From contig JAUPFP010000016.1 of the NCBI GenBank assembly GCA_036925085.1, positions 4,406,903-4,470,902 on the forward strand: a DNA stretch of 64,000 nt, given 5' to 3'. Under the pieces are notes generated by a model. The model had not been told where the DNA came from, made no database searches, and worked only from the letters and a program-made list of their open reading frames with translations. This DNA is from Brachycybe producta (Eukaryota > Arthropoda > Diplopoda > Playtdesmida > Andrognathidae). The number at the start of each line of letters is the position of its first letter. The first letter of the stretch is position 1. Shown here piece by piece: positions 25,301 to 34,300 of the stretch. The position numbers and the translations under genes were made by a program.

Positions 25301-28300
25301 TAAACGATTTTGTTCGCAATTTGTGAAGTAAGAAACAAAATCAACTACTTAAAATTGCTATAAAAAGTTTCCTTACAAAAGATATCGAGATCACAACTTT
25401 TGAAGTAACTCACTCAGTAGTTTCAGTTACTCTTCTAGTTTATAAAACACGTTCAATTTTATCATAATGAAGAGCAGAATGACCAGTGCTCCATATTCTG
25501 TTGTTCTCTTTCATTTGCATATTTTGCAATGGATATACTCATAAAGGCATGGGAAATAAATAGAAATAAAAATAAAAATCAATAAAGTTTCATTTTTTTG
25601 TTGCGATATTTTAAAAATCGAATTGATTTGAATGAAATAAACACAGTGCTGTATTATTAATATTTAACTTGGCCACAATTTTTTCTTGTTATTGTTTCAG
25701 GTGTGTTGCGGTTTCGTTTGTTACGTTTTTGCAAAGTTTGCATGTCGCATTTGCATACAAGGATTCAGTTATGCATTCCCAGTAAATCTTACAATTCCGG
25801 TCACCATATCACTGCTGATTGCCGCTTGTGGTGTCAAGATGAGTGACGTTTGTTTTCTTAAAGATGTCATTCCGCGCTACTTGTATTGGGTGTGTCCGAA
25901 TGACGACTTCTTCATCACGTTCGTGTCTACGGAACAGGGATGGATCTGGCTCCTGTGGTTACTTTCGCAAACTTGGATCACTTTGCATATTTGGATTCCA
26001 AAATGTGAGCGTCTCGCAAGTACGGAAAGGTTGTTCGTCACTCCGATGTACAATGGGATCCTTATTGATCAGTCTTTGGGAATGAATCGAAGACGAGACG
26101 AAGAGGACGAAGTGAAGACAAAGGTATTTTCTTAAATCTCAATTGGCAATGTTTTAACAAATTGACACCGGGGGTCACAAAAGTGCGTTAATGTGCTCAG
26201 GAGCAGAGGGAGCACCAAAGTTTTTTCAGATGTTGTAGAGTAGAGAAGGACACCAAAATGTTTTAGGGTGCTCTGGAGTAGAGGGCATCCTGATGTTTAA
26301 AGGTTGTCTGGAATACAGTGGGCACAAAAGTGCTTTAAGGTGCTCTGGAGTAGAGAGAGCACCAAAGTGCTTTAACGTGTCCTGGAGTGGAGTTGGACAA
26401 AAATGCTTTAAGGTGCTCTGGAGTAGAGAGAGCACCAAAGTGCTTTAACGTGTCCTGGAGTGGAGTTGGACAAAAATGCTTTAAGGTGCTCCGGAGTTTA
26501 GAAGGCACCGAAGTGCTTTAATGTAATCTGAAATAGAGAAGTCACCAAAGTGCTTTAGACACTTAATTATAGTACTCTAGAGTGCTCTAGTCGATACTGA
26601 GGCATTTTATCATTGCTTTGAAATAGTGCGACATGTGCCAACTTTTAAACATTTTGTTCTTTTCCTAGGATTTGGACATTGACGGCAATCCGGATGACCG
26701 CGATGCTCCGTGTTACGAAACCATCTCGGAACACACGGAAAGTGCTTATGCTCAAGATGGTTCCGGTGCCAAATCCATTGATCAGATAACACACATTTTT
26801 GCTTGTGCAACCATGTGGCATGAGACGGATGAGGAGATGATGGAAATGCTCAAGTCCATTGTGAGGTAAATGTGATAGTCTTAATTTGCCCCTTTTTTGT
26901 CTGTATGATTACAAGTATAATTATTGTAATAATTAATGATTGTATTGTTTCATTATGTAGGATGGATGAAGATCAGAGTGCTCGTCGTAATGCGCAGAAG
27001 TACTTGCAGATTGTTGATCCGGATTACTATGAGTTTGAAAGTAGGTTCAGTTTGTTAATTGGCTGTATCGTGTATTTGAAAACGACTCAAGTTGAAATGT
27101 TTTATGAACAGTTGATTTTCGAACTTTGGGGTTAATTTGTGTTTCACGAGAGACACTAACGAGAATTTAAAAGTTTGTTAGGCACTAAGACACTAGAACA
27201 GTAACTGAATCAACTTAATAGTATTTTCACGTTAATGTCCTTCAAAGTAAACTTTTTATAGACAAAAATTTTAAAAAAGATTGTTTTTAATAATAAATAG
27301 CTTATTTTAAAAGATAAATCAATATAAAAAATATACTTAAGTGATTGAGCTACCTTTCTAGTTTCTAAAACCCTTTAAGTTTTGCTAATTTTGCTCCTAA
27401 AAGATAGAATAATCAGAGTTCGAGGGGTGTTCACTCAGTAAAAGCAGCTTGAATTGTAATGTAAGATTTGAGTTCTGCAAGTATGGTAATGTAAGTTCAG
27501 CATATTTCAGTTCTGCAATTGTTCGGATTTGAGTTCTGTAAGTTGGGCACTTCTGTAGGTCTCTGTAGTTTCTTTGTTTCTAGAAAATATAACTTTTTCT
27601 GCAGCACAGTTAAACAGATTTTCCTTCTTTGTATTTTCAGCCCACATTTTTTTTGATGATGCATTCGAAATGAGTGACGAAAACGAAGACGAGAATGTTG
27701 TTAATCGTTTTGTTCATTCCTTAGTACGAGTCATTGATGAGGCGGCCAGGTATAAAAATGACACCATTAGAAATTAGGAACATTATTATTTTAACAATCA
27801 ACTATTTTTTTTTAATTTATTCAGCAAAGTTCATCAGTGCACCATTCGAGTGAAACCTCCTACGAAGATTCCAACTCCTTACGGTGGTCGCCTCGTATGG
27901 ACTCTTCCCGGAAAGACGAAGATGGTTGCTCATCTGAAGGATAAGAGTAAAATCAGGCATCGTAAACGATGGAGTCAGGTGTGGTTCTTATTTTTTTATC
28001 TTTTGTTGAATGGCCATTATTGTGGCCAGGTTACTACTCTTTTGTACAAAGATACAACACTATTTGCCCCGCAGAAAGGCTTGCCAATTCCTAGGCGTGG
28101 GAACATACGCTCGTACACAATTGTTGAAATCTAAATATAAAATGAAGAATAATTAGTTAAGAGAAAAAAAAAATAGGCGCTGCAAAGTGCAAAGGTAAAA
28201 TTCCAAAATAATTGTCTGTGCCCAGCTCGAAACACAAGTCATCAATAACTCTTTTCGATCCATCAACACTTTCCTGGTCGATCTACTACACTTTTCAACA

Positions 28301-31300
28301 CTCTTAACAATTTTTCTGACACTCCACCGCTTTTCTTGCTACTTGCCACTGCGACTTGCTGCATCTCCATCCTCTCTGCGTCTCCTCAACCTTCTACCTT
28401 AAAATCACTACGGATAAGTTTCTCTGCCACGTTTACTTCATCTGTCTTTTCACTAGATCTTCTGCAATTCCATAATATTTCTTGTTTCTCCACCAGTTGT
28501 TTACTCAAAATGCCTCATTCTCTGCCTTTCCAACACATTCTTTATGCAGATTTTTTTTGTACCTCGAAATCATTTTAGGCCACTTTTTTCTCTGAGACTC
28601 TACCATTTTTATGCTTTCTGACGACGTTTTTCATTTAATCCGTTCTTTTTTTTAGGTGATGTACATGTACTATCTTTTGGGACATCGTCTTATGGAAAGA
28701 GATCTTGATGTGAATCGCAAAGAAGCATTAGCCGAAAACACTTACATTCTTACTCTGGATGGCGACATTGACTTTCAACCTCATGCTGTACAACTTTTAG
28801 TGGATCTAATGAAAAAAAATCGAAATCTTGGAGCTGCTTGTGGTCGTATTCATCCTGTTGGCTCGGGTCCGTGCATTACGACTACCTATAATTAAAAAAA
28901 TAAATTCAGAAACACATTTATTTCTGTAATTTTTATTTGATTTTATTTTTAATTAAAAAAAAAGGATTGATGCAATGGTATCAGAAATTCGAATACGCAA
29001 TGGGTCATTGGCTTCAAAAGGCCACTGAACACATGATCGGATGTGTTCTTTGTAGTCCGGGTTGTTTTTCGTTGTTTCGAGCAAAGGCTTTGATGGACGA
29101 CAATGTGATGCGTCGATACACGACCAGGTCTAACGAGGCAAGACATTATGTGCAATACGATCAAGGTATTTTTCTATTCAAAATTTATCTTCGAACAATC
29201 TCGATCGAAAGTATTATTTCGATTCATTTTTTTCTGCTTATAGGCGAAGACAGATGGTTGTGCACACTTTTACTTCAACGTGGTTATCGTGTCGAGTATT
29301 CGGCAGCTTCCGACGCATATACTCACTGTCCTGAAGGTTTTAACGAATTTTTTAATCAAAGGCGTCGTTGGGTGCCGTCGACTATGGCCAATATTTTAGA
29401 TCTACTCGTTGATTCTCGTCGAACGGTTAAAGTGAACGATAACATCTCTACATTGTATATTATTTATCAGGTACGTACTTTTTTTAAAAAATTACGAAGT
29501 TGTGTAAAGTGGTCGTTTTAGAGATTTTTTGTTTAAAAAAGGCTCCAGGAAGATAAATTCAGATTTTGCTAATTTGAAAATTCCCCAAAAGTTTATTTTA
29601 AAAGATATCAAACGCAAATTATATCCTTTTTTAATATCAATTTATTTGAAATTTAAATATTTTCATTTTCATCTTCTTAATGATGCAATGATTGATATCT
29701 GAAATGGCAAAAAAAATGCAACTAAAATTAAAACTTCTGTTTCATCTTGAATTTATTTTAGGGAATGTTGATGATTGGAACCATTTTAGGTCCTGGTACA
29801 ATTTTTCTTATGTTGGTCGGTGCTTTTGTGGCAGCTTTTAAGATCGACAACTGGAGTTCGTTTTATTATAACATCGTTCCGATTCTCTTTTTTATGATTG
29901 TATGCTTCATTTGCAAAGCTGATCTTCAGGTAATATGCTTTTCAGTGTTTATTATGTGAATTTGTCATTTTGAAATCCCACATTTTTCATTCAAATACTA
30001 GCAACTTTTTTTTTGTTCATATAGTGCAATAGTGCTTATAATTGTCGACATGTTGCCTCTTTTGTGTCTTTTTGTCAAGTAGAACTTAGTATGTTTTTTA
30101 TTATTTGGTGTTTGTTCGACAGCTTGTGTTCGCCCAGATCCTGAGTGCCGGTTACGCTTTAGTTATGATGGCTGTCTTAGTTGGTATTTCGCTTCAGATG
30201 AGAGAGGACGGCGTCGGTTCTCCGTCTTTTATATTTTTTATAATGTTATCCGGAAGTTTTATCGTATCGGCAGTATTACATCCTCAAGAAGTCGGTTGTC
30301 TAGTACCGAGCCTCCTCTATTATCTCAGCATTCCCTCTATGTATTTGTTACTTATCATTTATTCTCTCATCAATCTTAATAACGTCAGTTGGGGAACGAG
30401 AGAAGTTCTGACGAAGAAGACGAGAGAAGTACGAACAATATTTTTTTTTTCTCTAATCTCTTTTTTTTTTGTATTTCTCTTGGTGGTGACGGTCCTTTGG
30501 TGTGGTGACGACCCTTTTGGTGTTTTGGGTGACTCTGCATGTGGTTTTTTTTTTGGTTTTGCCTATCCTTCGAAGGTTATAATTGCTCAAATACTAACTT
30601 CGGTGTATGCATTGGTTATGATGGCTGTCATCGTTGGTATTCTTTTGCAAATTTCGCACGATGGTATGTCGGCACCTTCGACATTCTTCACCATTTCGGT
30701 GGCGGGGTCTTTGGTGGCTGCGGCTGTTCTTCATCCTAAGGAATTTTCATGTGTCTATTGGGGTTGGCTCTATTGGTTATCCATTCCTTCCATGTATCTT
30801 CTGCTTATGATTTATTCTCTTCTCAACATGGATAATGTTTCTTGGGGTACCAGAGAAGTTTTAACAAAGAAAAGCAGAGAGGTTAGTTTGCTTTACGAAA
30901 AAAGGTGTAATTTTGCAGGGTTTTTGAAATTTTTGGAAAAATATAAGATGTCAAGAAAGAGTTACCGGTAAATCTGCAACTGAAATCAGCTACATAAAGT
31001 CATATTGGGCGATTTGTTGCTTGTATATTTTCTGGTTTTGACACTGCATTTAAGATGCTATATTTGTCCTGGTGTCGCTTTACAAAAGGCCTTAATGGCT
31101 ACATTTGGACTGTTGTTCATCTGCCACAGGCCTTCAATTTCATGTTGATATCTTTTAAAATTAGCTTATTATGTCAGGTTGAAAATGAACCATTATTAAA
31201 GAGACAATATTTTTTTTAATTTGAAATATACCAACATGAAAATACCCTTAAGCGACTGAGCTACTATTCTAGTTTCTAAAACACTTTCAATCTTTCTTTA

Positions 31301-34300
31301 GTGTTGAAACACAGAATAACCAGAGCTCCAAAATCAGCTGCTCATAAAAAAATCACTAAAACCCTGCTCTTTTACATTTTTTGTTTAAATGACGTGCGAC
31401 TTTTGGCTTTCGAGATGGACTGTAAAAAATTAGGCGGGTGTGTAGACGAAACCGACCACTCGAGTTGACTGCCAGTGGTTGAGAAGTGGTCCTATTGTAG
31501 TTGAATAAACTGCAAACAAGTGGTCTGATAAAATAACTTGAGTGGTCGGTTTTGGCCACACGCCGGCCAAAAGTTGCTTGTCTGTGAACATCCTAAAAGT
31601 CTTATCTGACAGAATGGTGGTGTGGTGGTGGTTGTTGCTTAATTGTGTCCATTTGGACAAATATAAAGTTTTTGGACTATTTTCAAATTAGGAAGTTGAA
31701 GAAGAACGGCGTCAGGCTGAAGAGAACAAAAAGAAACAGAAACAAAACAATATTCTTGGTTTATTCGGTGCAAAGAACAACGAAGAACTGGACGGTGGCT
31801 TCACCGTTAATTTAGCCAATTTGTGCTCCTTTATGTTATGCACACATCCAAAACCCAAAGATGAACAAATGCAATTGCTCAAAGTGCAGGATACATTGGA
31901 CACTATGATGAAGCGTTTGGACTACATTGAAAGGTTTGCTTATTTTGTATGCCAAATTTATCCATGAAGTGGTGACCTAATGGTACTTGTGGCTCTTTCA
32001 AAGGGTTCCAACAAGGCACTTGCCCATTTGTATCTAGCTTGATCTTTAACCAGTCCGTTATTGATGAAGTGGTTTAAATTGAACTTTGCAAATGTAGATT
32101 TAGACAAAATTCACATTTATCACAAACTTTTTTCGGAAGCGACTCTTAAAATAAAAAAATACATGTTTGTTAGAAACTAGAATAGTAGATACAAAAAGAT
32201 AAAATAAAGATAAAACATTTAGCATTACTATTCTAGTTTCTAATATCTACTATTCAATTTTGCCATTGTATCTTCTAAAAAAAAAGTTTGTCATTTTATG
32301 CATTTTAGGAAATTACTCTGATCCAATGAGAAACCAAACTTCAAATTTATCTTGCTAAAGAAATTTTTTTGTGGTTTGGTTTTTTTTTTTAAGGTCCGTG
32401 GAAAGTGTCAATCCGAATCTTCCTCCTCGTCGTCGATCATCTTTTGCTCGATCAACCGGTGGTCGTTCTAGTGACCGTGACCATTTATCGGCCCTTGCCG
32501 AAGAAGGACACGACGAAGAGGACAACGATGATTTCTCAAGTAGCAGTGGAAGTGACAGTAGCCACCAGTTAGGTAAATTAACTGGAAATAAGGACCTAGA
32601 AACTCAGAGTCTGAACGTGCGGTTCTGAAATTACTAAAATTACTCTAGCAACCAAACTGCAATTTGAAACGTCATAAAAATTCCTCGTTACCTAAAAAAC
32701 ATACTAAAGAATATACACCATTTTTCTTAAAACTGAAAGATGTTTCTGAAAAATAGAAAAGCTGTTAGAAAAATGGATCTTTTTGAGATCGTGGGTTAAA
32801 CAAATTAGCATAATTCTTAAGGGTATAAAATAAAAACCACTTTGAATATTTCAGCCAAAAAACTTAATTATCTAGAGCCACAACATTCAAAAAGTCATTG
32901 CAACTTCATTTAATGTTCAAAACTCAACTTTGATGAGAGATTTGTTCTTAGAATTGAGAACACATCAAGTTTCACTAAGCATCGTTTCTATGGTGCCATG
33001 CAGAACGTGCACACTGGACTACCTAAGGTAGTGATTCCAGAAAGGGCCAAAAGTTGTGCCTCGGCACATTAGTGTGACGCGAAATTTTAGATTTTACATT
33101 GAATGTGTTTATATATAATTTCAAATAAGGGGGACCCTTTGCACTAAACCGGTGATTTTCAAATGATGTGATGTAGCACACCGGGCACACGAGTGTGCCC
33201 GGAGTTTTATTTAATGTGCCGCGATTTCTCCATTAAAAAAATTACTGTGCCATTAGCAAAAAAAAAGTTTCGGAATCACTGGTCTAGGTTCTTAATATAT
33301 TTTTTTTATTTGGTTATTAAGTTGTTTGTAACTTTGTGTTGTTGTAACGCAGAAAACAAACGTACTCGCGATGACCTCCTGGATCCGTACTGGATAGACG
33401 ATAAATTACTTAAACGTGGTCCGATCGAATATCTTCCGGGTCAAGAAATACAGTTCTGGAAAGACATGCTAGCCAAATACTTGTATCCGATCGACGCCAA
33501 CAAGGAAGAATTAGCTCGTTTGAGTGTCGAACTGAAGGAATTACGAAACAAAGCCGTGTTTTCCTTCTTCATGTTCAACGCTCTTTTTATTTTGATTGTG
33601 TTTTTATTGCAATTGAACAAGGACAATTTATATGTAAATTGGCCACTCGGAGTAAAAACGAACATAACTTTCGATCATACAGCCAAAGCGGTATTACATT
33701 TAATTTTCGAAGTCTTTAAGGTGGCTGACTAGATATTTTATTTTCATGCTCTCGGATGACCGCCACTGCAGTGGCTATTATGTTCTATAGGAGGTCTCTT
33801 CCCCCCTAAACCGCTAGTTTGAGAAAGATTTTGTTTTTCAAGCGAACGTTTTTCAGAAGAAACATTACGAAAAAAATTCTGAGTGTTTTATATGCTAGAA
33901 TAGTTGGTGATAATGCTAAAAGTTTTTTCATGATGATATCTTTATAAAAAAAAACTTTTTTAATGACAGTTTGACTGTTTTTCATGAAATGTCAATGAAA
34001 AAAACCTAAAAATGTTTTTTTTTCAAACTACTATAAAATGTAGTCATTCTAGTTATGAAAACAGTTTGAATTTTTTCATAATGTTGTTTCTAAAAAAGTT
34101 TACTTGACGTTTTTGTGTCCAAATATTTCAAAAAACATCCATGAAGCTTAGCATTAGCCACTGCAGTGGCCGCCATCCATTACAAAAATAAAATATCCAT
34201 TCAGCCGCCTTAATTATTTGTTTAAAAAATGTAATTTAATTGTTGTTTTTCTTTCCAATTTAATTTTAAGATAATGGTGACTCATGAATATTTACACTTA

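Noticed and set aside
28336..28578. 80-residue open frame within intron 9
   Set aside because: Composition mirrors the pyrimidine-rich intron; no homology recognised and it would disrupt the conserved exon 9-10 junction.
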